Assembly: GCA_014871385.1 (NCBI GenBank)
Contig: CM026423.1
Span: 7,664,967-7,728,966 of the forward strand
From: Ceratodon purpureus
Lineage: Eukaryota > Streptophyta > Bryopsida > Pseudoditrichales > Ditrichaceae
DNA: 64,000 nucleotides
Direction: 5' to 3'
Shown here: piece by piece, positions 35,901 through 48,196 of the stretch
How the letters are laid out: each line of letters opens with the position of its first letter
How positions within the stretch are numbered: the first letter of the stretch is position 1
Notes under the pieces: generated by a model
Told to the model about the DNA's origin: nothing
Seen by the model: only the letters and a program-made list of their open reading frames with translations
Database searches by the model: none
Made by a program: the position numbers and the translations under genes

Positions 35901-38562
35901 TTTCAGAAGGATGATTATTTGTTGTATTGTGCAGTCTGGAGACTTTTTCGCAGGTGTATCTGGAAACATTGAGTGACCTGGAGCAACTTTTGGCCGGCAG
36001 TGATTCCATTTTGGAGGCAGCCTTAGGGACCGACTATCAAAGCAGAACATCTATGGGCAATGCCGGGCCGTCTTGTGTGATCCAACTTGTAGCTATTCTG
36101 ATATTCACTGTTCATAATATCAACTGGAGTGCAGACTCAACAAATCATCCAACTTATGCAGAAATTTTACAGAGGTCTGATCTTTTTCAGCATGCTTTGA
36201 CAGCAGCCTTTGAGTGTGCTGGTCGCCTGATGCATCGGTGTAGTCAGTCGAAAGACCCATCTCGAAGCGTACTTCTCCCTGCATTGCTCATGTTTATGGA
36301 GTGGCTAGCTGGTCGACCGGAAATGGCGATTGGAAGTGAAGTCGACGTAGATCAAGCCAATGCAAGATCCTCCTTCTGGGCAGAGTGTCTGGTTCTGCTC
36401 AACTGCTTCCTGAAGATGTTCAAGGAAGAGCCATATGCGGCTAACGGTTTTGATGGCTCATTTGGTGGCGCGATTGAGAATGAACGAGGTGTTGCGCTTG
36501 GGGAAGATTTTGAGCTACAAGGTTTCATTCCGCTTGCACCTGCCCAGACTGCTCTAGATTACTCTAAAGGATATTTTCGTGAAGGAAAAGGGGAGAAACA
36601 GTTCAAAGTTCGCATCAAGAGATTGTTGGCTGCAGGAAAAGCAGTTGCTAATGCTCTAGAAAGTTCACAGAGAGGTATTTGCTACGATGAAGATTTGGAC
36701 AGATTTGTGTTGGCTGGGGAGGCACGGCAGGCGCAAAAGGAAGAGGAAAATGCTGATGCTGGCATCGAGGATATTGCTGATATTCTGGAGGAAGAGGACA
36801 ACGATGGTGGGATCACATCACAGAGTAGTCTTCTGGCCAGCGACAGTCACTTGAAGGCTGAAAATTTAGCCAAGAGTCCTGAAAAGATATTAAACGAGGA
36901 AGAGGACGAAGAAGTGATAGTGTTCAAGCCCCTGACTAAGGACAAACCGCCTGCGTCTGAACCCGTGGAGTCTTCCTATTCTGACAATTTTGTTCCGGCT
37001 TTCAATTTCTCAACAGTGCCCACTTCTGAAGTTTCTGTGCAGACTACCTCTATGCCGAGCGTCACTGGCAAAAATCCCTGGCTCCCAGAGGCTTCACTGA
37101 ATGTCCAGTCAGGTTCTGTTGCGACAAAGTTTCAGAGCCCTTTCCAATTAACTCCAGGACCTGGTCAGTACTCTTCTGTAGAAAGCAACTACCCTCTGGA
37201 TCCGAACATAGCCGTGACTTCCTCCAAGAGTGGCTTAGTTGAGCTTGCAACTCCTATGCCTTTAATTTCTGTAACAGGATCTTCAACGGGTTCGACTCCA
37301 ATGGTTCACGACGCAGCAGCTGCCATTTCAAACTTGCACCTGTCTGGTATGAATTCCTTAGGGAACGAAGCTTCTGTAGCAAGGTCTCGTGATTTTCCTG
37401 TAATGACTTCGACAGTGACCAGTTCGGGAAATTGGTTGGATCAGTATTCCGATACACCTCAATATGTATCTTCAAGTGCGGATGCCTGGTTCCAAGGCCA
37501 GAAGGGTGTTTTCAAGAATTTCCCAGAGAAGAGAATGGGTACAGGTTCAATTGTAACTTCACAAAGCCAGAATAATTCGTTATGGAGTTCAGAGCGTGAA
37601 CCATTGGACAGATCTGGAGTATCAGGTTTTGTTCCTAGTGGAACCCCTAACGACCGCCTCAATGGCGAGATGTTAATGAATTCGAGCTCTCTCTCTCTTT
37701 TATCCTCTCCGGAGGTATCTTCAGGTTTCGAATCAGGGAAGTACTCAGTGGGAAGCAACCGAGATGTACCAACCAGTAGCAGCTGGAACATGAAGGATCT
37801 ACCTGTTCCTACCCGAGTTAGTCACCCTGCAATGCGTCCGCCACCCGGTTTTGGACCACTTCCTGGCAAATCTACCGTAAAACCAATTTTGAACACCTCT
37901 CAAGGGATCTTTCAGCCACCTAGCGCATTCCAGAGCCAGAGACCAAGTGTAGGTGAAGATAATGTTGATGATTATGGGTGGTTGGATGATTTCAGAAGTG
38001 TCAAGCCTGTTTCTCCCCAGTCCGGTTACTCTGCAGAGAGGGAGTCGCAGTTAAGCAATAGCAGTCGCAATTTGTGGTCAGCAGGCTTCGACAGTGCACC
38101 TTTTCCTTTTCCAGGTAATTTTATCTTTGTTTGAATTTTTCTTTTACGCATGCCCTCTTGTGTTTCAATGATTCAATTGATATCATCACATATGTAGTCG
38201 TGATTTTTGTACTGGTATTTTTGAAATATTTATTTATTTATTCTTCGTAGAAGACTAAGATTTTTTATTCTGCTGAAGGAATTTTCAATGTGTTTGAAGG
38301 TATGGGGGCGTCACATCATCGAAAATTCAATACCACGGTAGGACCTCATATTCAGGGACAATCTCCTTACCCTGAATCTCAACTTGCTTATACTGAGAGG
38401 CAGAAGCCCGTTGATGAAGCTCAGGCTCAAGTAAAGGCTCAGGCAGAGCTGCGACAGCTTCAGCAACAGCAACAGCAGCTTATGTTTTTTCAGCGTCAGC
38501 AGCAACAGTACCAGCAGCAGATGCCAGGACAATATCACTCACGTGATCCTTTTGTCTCGTAA
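32969..38562 (+). CDS. SMG7: SMG7-like nonsense-mediated mRNA decay factor (EST1/14-3-3-like), six exons
   Basis: Exons: 32969-33040, 34248-34853, 35186-35308, 35429-35685, 35935-38114 and 38300-38562. All borders are GT..AG and the frame closes at 1,166 residues. MMSLLSD was taken as the start because it is the only nearby ATG in frame. Residues about 25-270 form the 14-3-3-like/TPR domain: LREKYELVILEDHELAE, IWRLHYKQIDEFR, LGDLARYKE and YRYFRSLAVETPFLTARDNL follow the plant SMG7 pattern closely. An EST1-type helical region follows, then a long Ser/Pro-rich tail with acidic patches and YGWLDDF, and a Gln-rich C-terminus. SMG7 binds phosphorylated UPF1 and directs target mRNA to decay; in Arabidopsis it is also needed for meiotic exit. 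Arabidopsis SMG7 is slightly shorter. Confidence 0.92.
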
Positions 38563-39090
38563 GATGGATGATAGGATCTGGTAAGCTCGAGTTACACAAT
38601 CTGTGGTGATGTCGAGAAAACCTGGGTGCTTTTGAATCATTTAGGTCACCTTAGTGCTATTCCGAATTGAAAGGTGGTTCTTTAATGGAGGGGTTACTAG
38701 TGGACACAGTAGTGTCTTGTGCCGGGTTTTAATGAGTCCTTGAACCCATATTTGCTTGCCATCAACTTAAAGATAGCAGTAACCCAAACTAGTTGTTTTG
38801 TGCATAGACGCCATCTTATATATGTGTTCATGCTGCAGGTAATCTCACCTGAGGCAGGCAAACGTAATCATTGTTCATCTACTATTGCAGACCAGAGGAG
38901 CACCAATACTATCTAATCTGTCCTGCAGATTTAAGCATGAAGAGATATCCCAGCTGTAGCTCTGGAGTTCATGTCTGGGCTCTTGGTATATTCTCTGGTG
39001 TTCACAAGTATGTCACTGAGTCGACTTACTCAATTACAGTGTCTTCAACACGGGCCAAGAATCGATGACTTTTTGGAGCAAGTGCAGGCT
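38563..39090 (+). promoter_or_regulatory. SMG7 3' UTR with probable introns
   Basis: Eighteen bases after the SMG7 stop, CTG followed by GTAAGC gives a strong donor at 38581. Acceptors CTGCAG (ending 38838) and TTGCAG (ending 38890) would close a 3'-UTR intron with alternative 3' sites. A second candidate runs from the donor at 39008 (GTATGT) to TGCAG at 39086. Plant SMG7 mRNAs are known to be decay targets because of 3'-UTR introns, which gives negative feedback. The same layout is proposed here from splice signals only. Confidence 0.4.
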
Positions 39091-40318
39091 TCATTCATGT
39101 TCTCTCCCTAATGGTTTCCTTACGGTGTATGAAGCTTTGTTTTTTCACAACGAAATTGTCCTCTTTCAAGTAAGTAAAATTCGACTCATATATCCGATAA
39201 GGTGACATGAATTCAACTCACGTGGAATGCTGAGGCCCCTCATCTTCTGTTAAACTTCAAAGACTTGTGCCAAAGATTGGCGAAGTGCATTAGAATATAG
39301 ATTACGGGCTTAAATTTACTAGTTGTATTGCTGAAGTACAAATGAATTCCATATCTATGTGACCTTGATCACCAACATGTCTTGATAAGCATCATAACTG
39401 AGAATATCTTTGTCTTAGTCTTGATTAAATGATTTGTTGCTCACACACATCTTGACTACATATTGAAAGCATGACCATCTTTCTTGTGGTGGATGCAGGA
39501 AAAGCAGGTATTGGGATCAACATTATGGACGTGGGTTACTCTGGTTTCCTGAAGTGGACCTATTCTGTTTCTAGGGCTCCTATCCTAGAGTTATTTTTTT
39601 TTGTTTGAAGCTACTCGTATTCAGAGTCTTAGTATACGATCCTGTTAATCTTGTTCTTAATGTTTAATGTAGGCCCGCGTATTTCTGGAGGACTCCATCA
39701 TGTCAACTCCTATGCAACGGCCTATTGTAGGCAGTTTTTTTTGTGTTATCATAGTGTAATGCAGTCTAGCAGAATCTGGTGGAATGCAGAGGGCAACTAT
39801 TTTTTAGTAGCTCAAAGTTTTCACTAGAGAACTGCATGACCACTGCAGACTAAGTTACTACAGGTGGCCTCTATGCCTTTAGATCAAAATTGCATGGGCT
39901 GACTTCAGTTCTCGATTACCATATGTACTGCAGTTTTTCCTGCACAATAATCTCAGTCCATGGAGGCAAAATAATTTCAGGATGTGTTCAGTAGTGTTGT
40001 CAATTACAGGAGATTTCAATGCTAAGTGTTCTCATAAGCATGGAGTACAACATCTTGGAAGGCCTTGCAATTTTTAGTTTTATGTGTTCAGGGACTTCCA
40101 AGATGTTTTATATAAAACACAAATGAAGTTGTTGCAAAATAAGAAAACCAGCATGATAAAGCACGAGCTATAGAATCAGAGAGTTGAGAGTGTAAGGATT
40201 GCGAAGCAGAACAAGAGCATGCATCTCATAATCTCTTATGCATCTCATCAACTCTTAGGATGTAGGCGAGATACAAGTTGGTGCAGGGACCTTTGGGATT
40301 TCAGTATGGTGCTTCTTT
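39091..40318. other. Spacer downstream of SMG7
   Basis: No gene recognised. It may include the remaining SMG7 3' UTR. Confidence 0.35.
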
Positions 40319-40425
40319 AAACCGGGGCACACGTCTATAAAGGGGACACACTTTGCACCATTTGTAACCCTAATCCTGTGAGGGCTCTTGATCTCTCTCG
40401 AAGCTCTCTTCCAATTATAAGAGTA
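40319..40425 (+). repeat. Promoter-like inverted repeat, left copy
   Basis: It contains TCTATAAAGG, then GGGACACACTTTGCACCATT and TGTAACCCTAATC. It aligns with the reverse complement of 41432-41530 at roughly 80 percent over about 105 bases. It reads as a TATA box plus leader directed rightward into the kinase pseudogene from its 3' side. Confidence 0.65.
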
Positions 40426-40500
40426 GTTCTTTTGATCTCTGAATACAATAACACCCAAATAACCTCGGTTGTGCGTGGTCTTGAGCCCTGGACTTCCGGT

Positions 40501-41430
40501 TTAAGAAGACTCATGTGCCAATCCTCTTCTCTGTTCTCTCCACTTTCTTTTTTCTTCAGATTCTCTAATTCGAGATGAATTAGCAATAAGTAAATTTAAT
40601 ATTTCTTCAATTGAAGGTCTTTTTTCATGATTTGATAGCCAACATTGAGTCCTTAAAAGTTCACATTGCCATTCTTCAAGATATCTAGGCATTATTGGAC
40701 CTTGGCCATTGATAACAAGATTAGTCATTCAATGGATGACCCTCCAAAGGAATCTTCCTTGTCAAGATCTCATAACATGTCATTCTATAAGCATAAATGT
40801 TAACCGATCTTGAGCACGTCTTCAATTTCTTAAACACTTGCTTTGTTTTGACAAGTAGCAATATTTTATGTGCCCTCCAAAATCCTATTCCTACAACTTC
40901 AATTGAACATTCAAAGGTTGTTATGTCAAAAAGACAAGTGACTCTGTTCATTCCTACTACAAAGAACATTAGCTCTCTTAATGTCCAGATGAATAATGTT
41001 ATGCCTATGCAACCAGTTCATTCCAAATGCAATTGGATACATGATACTTTCCGCAAACTCTCTGTGAAATGGCCAGATACCACCTCTCAATTCCATAATT
41101 TGGTCACTAAGAGTGCGCAGATTTGTATCTTCTCTTTGCATTCTCTTAGGATCGATTCAGTAAGGGGCTACCGAGCATGCCTACCTCCATGCACAAGTCT
41201 TCTACTGAGAATCTCCTACGGAGTTACGTGTGCTCCTCTTATGCAAAGGAACTTGTCCAAAAACTAACCGCTTAAGTGCACAATAAGAAGCAAGCAAGTC
41301 GATGTTCCACATGGAAGGATTCAAGATGGAAGTCATGAGCTACTTAAACCAGAAGTTTGTGCGCCCATCCGCGCACAACGCCGAGGTTACCTCAATGTTT
41401 TTATTTTCCTAGGTCAAAGAACTTGACTAC
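40501..41430 (-). pseudogene. Protein kinase pseudogene (C-lobe, frameshifted)
   Basis: Three overlapping minus-strand frames together spell a kinase C-lobe. The first has HRHNIIHLDIKRANVL (catalytic loop, near 40990). The second has GFWRAHKILL where APE would be expected, then NIYAYRMTCYEILT and PLEGHPLND. The third has LVINGQGP, ELLRTQCW and EKRPSIEEILNLL. They are separated by at least two frameshifts, one near 40715 where a stop follows HPLND. The P-loop and N-lobe are missing or unrecognisable toward 41430. The sequence resembles plant TKL/receptor-type kinases, but the exact family was not identified. Promoter-like inverted repeats enclose the fragment. Confidence 0.75.
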
Positions 41431-41431
41431 C

Positions 41432-41530
41432 CTATGATTCGTAGAGAGCTCCGAGAGAAGTGGAGAGCTCTCACAGATTAGGGTTACAAATGATGCAAAG
41501 TGTGTCCCGGATTTATATACCCGGACTCCC
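41432..41530 (-). repeat. Promoter-like inverted repeat, right copy
   Basis: On the minus strand it reads GGGTATATAAATCCGGGACA, then CACTTTGCATCATTTGTAAC and CTCTCGGAGCTCTC. This is a TATA box with a leader, directly upstream of the kinase pseudogene and in its orientation. It is an inverted copy of 40319-40425, and a more diverged third copy is at 53505-53600. Confidence 0.65.
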
Positions 41531-43021
41531 AGTTTAATTAAGCTCCTCAGCCTCCAGATCGACGAGAAGCAAGAAAACGACGCTGGGCTCTCAATGACAA
41601 GGTTACTAGGAACTCAGGAAGCCTGAGCTGTGTAGTATGAGTGTGTAGAAACTGAAGCAAGGAATTGCAAGAAGAAGAAGCACCAGGGTACCTCACGGAT
41701 GTAGGATATATTGAGAGCATGCAAACACTGTAACATTCTAATTGCAGTGACCTGGCTGGAGCGGTTCCATGAATTCTATATTATTTTCTGCAGTGAAAAA
41801 CATGATTATCTCTATTCAAAGCTCTGTATCCCCCAAAGTCAAGTTATTCGTGGTCACTGGTCAGGCGTGGGAAGCATGGGAAAGTGGACCATGGAACTAC
41901 TCGTTTCCGAAAATACTAAGTTACCAAAAGCGATGGGATGCCGTATTATACACTGAGGCGAGATGAAGTATTCGCCACAAGGATATTTAGTGCGGTCCAC
42001 ACGTGCAGTCACATTTATTTGGAAGGTAGGAATACCAGAAACGGTGAAAATAAGGTGATTCGACCAGAAGGAATGGAGTTAGAAATTAGAGTTATTTGTA
42101 AAGTCCCTCAAAACCTGAGTTTTTGACTTGTAATTTGGAAAGAACCGGATCGGCATGATCTCATTGTAGATCCATAATAGAAAAATTTTATTCATAAAAA
42201 TTTGGAGGGAAGGAGAAGAATTGGGTAGACGGGTGGGACCGTGAGGAGGAGGAGGAATGGTATTAGCTCTGGTCCATGAAAAAAGGAGGACAAAAGACTG
42301 GATGCCTTTACAAATAACTCAATTATGTGGGATTCTTTTTAGATGAAGAAGTAGAAATGATGAAGAATGTCATTTGTATCGTATTTTTATTCCTGTAAAT
42401 AATTATCTATAATTTTTTAAAGTAGGAAGTTTGTCAAACCCTCTTCTTGTATACTAGACTCTTCATGAACCAAACGTAATGGTGTTCTAAAACGGATAAC
42501 TAACATCACAAAAAACTAGACGTAAGAAAACCACAATTGACATTATGTAGCAAAACATGATTGGTCCACCAAAACTTAGGTGCTCATGCTAAAATTCTCC
42601 GTTTTGAGTACACCATGTCCATGTTTCACCATAACTCTACTGCACATCTTGTGGGCATTAACTGTTTATGGTTTTTCTACCTTAATCTCACTTGTTTTGG
42701 TCACCCAACCCAGTCTCTCAATTTCTCTTGTACCTTATTTGTTTTAACCATTTTATGATTCATTCTTCACAGTATGTGACATGAAGATTTAATTAGTCCT
42801 GAGAAAAATGCCAAGATCGTTATGCAACTTCTCTCACAAAAATAACATCAAGTTTTGCCTAGGTTTAACTTGGTCAATTATTATTGTTCCAGAATCTTTA
42901 CTCCCAGACTAATCACAACCATCCAAAATTATGGGACAATTATGACCAAATAATACAACTATTCATTAAAGATTAGGGGTTATGGAACAAGAATTAGGAG
43001 TTACTGAAAAAGAACCTGAAG
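41531..43021. other. Spacer
   Basis: AT-rich, with no recognised gene. Short frames lack motifs. Confidence 0.4.
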
Positions 43022-43128
43022 GTTAATGTTGAATTGCTAAGATACATGTTAATTATTGAGTTGCAAATATACATATTAATTCTTGAGTTGCTAATATACA
43101 CATTAATTCTTGAGTTGCTAATATATAC
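43022..43128. repeat. 27-bp tandem repeat, about four copies
   Basis: The unit is ATTAATTCTTGAGTTGCTAATATACAC or close variants: 43022-43047 (26 bases, most diverged), 43048-43074, 43075-43101 and 43102-43128. A single further copy (GTTAATTATTGAGTTGCC) is isolated about 1 kb away at 44049-44073. Confidence 0.85.
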
Positions 43129-45739
43129 ATTAACCCTTAAAATCCAGGAAAGCCAAAACGGCTTTTTGCGATTTTGGGCAGTCAAGATGAAGGGGTTAAA
43201 ATTATTATTTTTGCCTAAGATTTTTATTGGATGCTCCATATACTGCAAAGTGCATGTGGTAAAATTTTCAAAGCCAAATTCCAATTTTAAGACCATCATC
43301 TAGAAATTTTAGGTTTCAAGTCCAAAACGGGCAGCTTAAAATTAGGCTTCTTTAAAAAATAATCTTGAAATATGTTCATAACCAAATCACCACTCAAATT
43401 CCAAAGAGACCCAAGTGAAAAAATATACCAATTTTACAAGGGCAGCCTCCAAAAATTACAAAGACAAGCTTCTAATTTTTGAATTATTTCTTTCAAAATT
43501 TGTCAAAATTCGAGATTTTGAAATTTTTCAAAAATAATTTTGCTTGAAAATCAAAAACTTATAAAGGCAGCTAACCACCGTTTAAATTTTTCTAAAACCA
43601 AGTATATCTAACGTCATAAATGTTTTACTATATCAAAGTTTTTAGACCTGCTTGTAGAAAAAATAAATTCTGAAGGTCTTAAAAAAGGAATAAGTCTCTA
43701 AGATTTTGCATGGAGGTACCCAACTTGATTACCTACATGGAAAAAAAATATGAGCAAAATGTTTGGGGTAAAAATCTGCAACTCTCCCTTTGCACCATTT
43801 TGACTATGTCATTCGAGCAATGCCCAAAAAAAGTTTTGTTGCGACTTTGAATGTTATAATCTCAAAGATGGTAAACACTCAACAGCTGAAAATTTTATTA
43901 GTATTTCTAAAGAAGGTAAAGTACAAGATCTTACATTTGGATGTCTAAAAAAAGCAATTGTTTTTGGTCCAAACTGTTCTTTCCACAAGGTGGTCAAAAA
44001 TGGCTGTTTTGGGTTTTGGAACCTCCAAAACTCGCTGGATTTTTAGGGGTTAATTATTGAGTTGCCAATATACAAAAAATTTCATTGGTTTAGAATCACT
44101 ATTGCTTATTGTAGATGTCATACTTCCTTGAATCTTGTGCAATGTAGTCGTTTTAGTGGCCATCAATCCTCATTAGGTCCACAAAATACTTCACCAAATT
44201 TTCAATTAGTTTGTAGATAACTCTAATGATAACGCTAAAAAAACTAAAATTTTGTTTATCGTAATAAGAGAATTATTCAGAAAGTACTTGTGGATTTGGT
44301 TGAATGTTATTTTTGACATAATATAATGGTTTGATGGTTCCAAAGACATGTTAATGTAGGCAGAATATGGTAAGGTGCATCATTCTTGTAACCATATCAT
44401 GATCATAATACAGCACAAAATTTTGAACCGAGAGGTGCGGTCAATTTTCGATTAGGTGATAGAAAAGAATCTCCCTAGAATTTTACTGAAAACCGAGCAA
44501 AGCAGAATCATCGCACACAGAAATTGTTCTTGACAGGTTGCGGTGCAAGTTGCAAGGCACCCCTGCCAAGTGAACTGAGTACTAATAAAGTGAACTGAGT
44601 ACTAAATATACATTAGGTTCAGTTGCTTGGACCCTTTCCTGTTTTGATCATTCCAAAGAAAAACTGTTATTACCGGCGGCTTTTTCCAGGATTGTTGATT
44701 TTTCCTTGACTTTGTTTCACCAAAAAACGCTCCAAAACTGCTATTTCCAATGTAAAAAGCATGGATGACTAAAAAGATCATTTTTTCCTAATTCTAACCG
44801 TAAGATCTTCAACTAAATTATTGTAATAGAGAGCTCCAAAAATTTCAATATAATCAACCGTAGAGATTAGAAGATTATAGCAAGTGAAATTTGAAAACAA
44901 ACTTTTTTGACAAGATTTTTGACTAGGTTGACAGACTCTAACTTTTTTTTTTTTAAGGTTTTTTGCATTATAGATTGTGGGGGTTTTGATGCATGTCAAA
45001 GCAGACTAAGTTAGCTAATTGTATTAAAATAAACACTCTCAAAGTCAAGTGAAATACTCTCAAAAGTCAAGTGTAGCATGTTGAAAACAATATTTTTATT
45101 ACGTTGAATACACAAGAATGCTAAATCTTATTTCTTTCCTAGAAATTCCATAATTCAATAAAGTCCCAATCCAAACGGTCAAAGTAAAGGTTGATGTCCA
45201 TCCTTTCACTAAAAAAAAGAAAAAAACCTAAAATAATATTTTTTCTAACTTTTATGAAGAAAAGAAGAAGTTTTTTTAAGTACACTGCTCGAAACGGTGA
45301 GAAAACTTTGATATTTTGTAGAGTGAACATTATGCACTAGAAGTCGTTTTTTTGGAAACCTCAGAGATGACATCGTGAAGTATATATAGAAATATCCTCA
45401 GAGGTAATTGATATATTTAGCACCTATTTGACTGTTTGTTTCACGATATATTCTCAAATGTGTAAGTGATATCCACCCTCAAGTCAGGTATACACCGGGT
45501 ACCATGTCATCCGGTTGTCGGACCACCCGGGTTAGGACAGGGTGTGTTTGACCCAGATTATCACAGTCCGGGTATCGTCCCCAATTATAACAACTACTTG
45601 ACTCTACGTTAGTGATCTGTCTAATCGCATGCAATTGGAAATTTTTGACATGCATGTCCATCTAACCATGTCATGTATGCGTGTATTGAGCATAGATTTT
45701 AACCTGCAACTTTTAATCGTACGTTGTATTTATTTGCAG
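43129..45739. other. Spacer
   Basis: AT-rich sequence with no recognised gene. A small direct repeat (AAGTGAACTGAGTACTAA, twice) is at about 44570-44605. Confidence 0.35.
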
Positions 45740-45838
45740 ATCATGATCTTGCTCATATCTTCACCAGAACATCCATGCTGAGTGGAAACACACAGTCTGA
45801 AAATCAACCTGAACGTCAAGTCGACAAGGAAATATCAG
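45740..45838 (+). other. Orphan exon-like segment
   Basis: A 99-base stretch lies between a TATTTGCAG acceptor and a CAG-GTGTGT donor. It is open in the phase-1 frame and encodes about 33 residues (HDLAHIFTRTSMLSGN...). It could be a coding exon or leader exon of the gene at 46169 or a leftover of a lost gene. No homologue is recognised. Confidence 0.25.
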
Positions 45839-46168
45839 GTGTGTGTTTTGGCAACTCCTTTGCCTCATGTTTTAAATTCTGAGCCACCCTTGAAACACAA
45901 CGTCTTAGCACCATTTAGCTCATAATTGATGGCTCCATATCAGGATATCACAATCAGTAGATTTGGACAAGATTTTATTTCAGTCCCATTAGTGAACCTC
46001 CATTTTCAGAGTGCTAGAATATAAGTCTTCTTCTTCCTCGATTTTGTTATTTCAGAGCAAGGCTGCATGCACTAACTATCACTTGCTCTCTTGCTCTCTC
46101 TCGAACGCTCCCCTTTGTAGCTGCTGCCTTCAATTGCTGCGCCCAACATTCCAAAGCTTACGGCCGGT

Positions 46169-47533
46169 ATGGAGAAGCCTGACCCGACTTCAATTCCATG
46201 GTTTTCAGAGTTCATGGGACTCTCCAATTCGGGACTGGTCCCAACCGTGACGCCGATGGAGGATATGCCCAATCAAAAGCAGCTCGCCGAATTCTGGGGT
46301 CCTATGTACGAGTCGGAATTCACCTTTGACAGCCATGGCTCTGCAGAGCATGAACGCTATGTGCAGGAGTTATTTCGACGCGTCCTTCAAGTGCAGTGGC
46401 CGGTCTCTGGAGTTCTCCCGTTCCATTTTGCTCGCGGTCTTCTTGCAGAGGCTATGCATATGGAGGTCAACTGGTGCAAATTTGCCTATAAACAGATGCA
46501 TCCGCACCAGAGCCCCCACCGTCAACCTCGACTGCTGCCCGAATTTGCGGGACTGTGTTCTCCATTGGAACCCCTTGTCAAGGTCATACCGCATGCGACG
46601 ATGCTGGTGAGCACATTCTTGCGGTCTCATTTGATTGCATGAACTTCTCATTCCGATCTTCGCTAATCTGGCCCTGTTTTGAGAGTACGTTGCATTGTGG
46701 CATAATATCATTATCCATCTTTGATTGCGTTAAGTTGATTCACTTGAGATCAGCTTCTGTAAATATTTCATATGTGAAAAGTGTCCTCCTCTGTTCTTAT
46801 ATTACCCGTTCTTGTATAGGCGGGCGGTGCACTCCCGAACTTGTCGGCGCTGTTCTTTCGAACACCGTTGAACCCAGTCACGACAATAGAAGTCATGAAC
46901 GCCACGCACCCACCATCCAGCACCTCCAACCCTGATAATCTCGCTCTTAAACTAGAGAACTTATTTCTTAGCTCTCTCTCGCGGACTGGACGCACAAGTA
47001 AGGGCTTTCCCATCGTAGGAGCCGGTGCATACGCTGGCCTCTCAACGCTATGAAACAAGTTTACGGCCATAGTCAACGCGGAGATCGCAAAGTTATGGCA
47101 GGACAGACACGACGCAAGGAGTGACATCACCAAATGTGGTGAGCGTCTTCACAAGGAGAAAGACCGCCTAAAACACCTCAACCGCAAACTTGGAGAGAAG
47201 AGAGACTCCCACGACAGAGCCGCAAAAGAGTACGAGAAAGCGCGAGGGGTTCTGGTGGCAGCTCGCATAGACGTTGCCGACTCCGAGTCGCATGAAGACG
47301 TTGCATCGAAAAAGGGACTGGTAAAACTCTGTGAGGCACTGGTCCAGTCTTGGTTTGAGAACGCCAAAACCAGTCGTCACCGACTCAATTCTTGGGAGTT
47401 CAAAAGCAGACGCCAGGTAACAGTCATTGGGAAGGTGCATTCAGATTTGGAAGCCTATGCCGACGTAGTGATGAATATCGACATGGAAACCGAGAACCTG
47501 CAGGCTGTGGGTGACCTTCTTAAGCAGCTGTAG
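46169..47533 (+). pseudogene. Two-exon coiled-coil protein gene with an in-frame TGA
   Basis: Exon 1 is 46169-46606 (146 codons, MEKPDPTSIPWFSEFMG...). The donor GTGAGC and the acceptor TATAG at 46815-46819 are in phase 0. Exon 2 (46820-47533) continues AGGALPNLSALFF. The frame is stopped by TGA at 47051-47053, yet it stays open beyond it for another 159 codons to TAG. The downstream part is a strongly charged, coiled-coil-like region (KEKDRLKHLNRKLGEKRD...), clearly coding in character. Without the TGA the product would have 383 residues; with it, 223. I do not recognise the family. A TGG-to-TGA change would explain it, so this is either a recent nonsense allele, a pseudogene or a sequence error. 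Confidence 0.55.
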
Positions 47534-48196
47534 AGATACTCTTGTACGTTGGTAGACTCTCGAAGTGACATAGTTTGGCATTGGCCATCGTTTTACATCT
47601 TTCACATTATCTCAAAATCACGCTGAAAGCATTTTATTTTTTTTTGAACTTCGATGGTGCATTCTGCTGGAACCAACATTTGTGCTTACACTGGACTTGT
47701 AAGACTTTGTTTCTCTCTTCCATCTTGGGTATCGGACTTAGACTTCTGTGATTGTTGATGTATTACCGAATTTATGATCAAGCGAGTTCATTTTGAAATG
47801 TGGGCGTATATTCAGCCCCCTCTTCACATGCATGCAGCATTTCATTTATTTTACAGGAAACTTGAGATGCGTAGTGGAAAGCAGTCCACTTTCAACGCCG
47901 CACCTCTGATTTTCATCCCCTAAACTAAATTTCACACTTTGTCTGACCTTTAGAAATTTTGTTCGTCTATCTGATATCCGGATTTGATAACCGGGTTTCA
48001 GACCCCAACCGAGGCCTGCGTCAAATGTAACTTACAAGACGACCGTAGAATTAACCACTGTCAACGAGGGATCGCTGGACTGGATGAGAGAATTCACTAG
48101 CCAATGAAGGAGCAGTTACTATTTTTTTTTGAACACCATAAGGTTTTTTTAGTGAAATCCTCTGGTGTAGTTGGGGCTGGTTTCCACTAGTGTTTA
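47534..48196. other. Spacer
   Basis: Likely 3' UTR of the preceding gene followed by spacer. No gene recognised. Confidence 0.35.

Noticed and set aside
47051-47053. Selenocysteine reading of the TGA
   Set aside because: Land plants are generally held to lack selenoprotein synthesis and no SECIS-like structure was seen; a nonsense change or sequence error is more likely.
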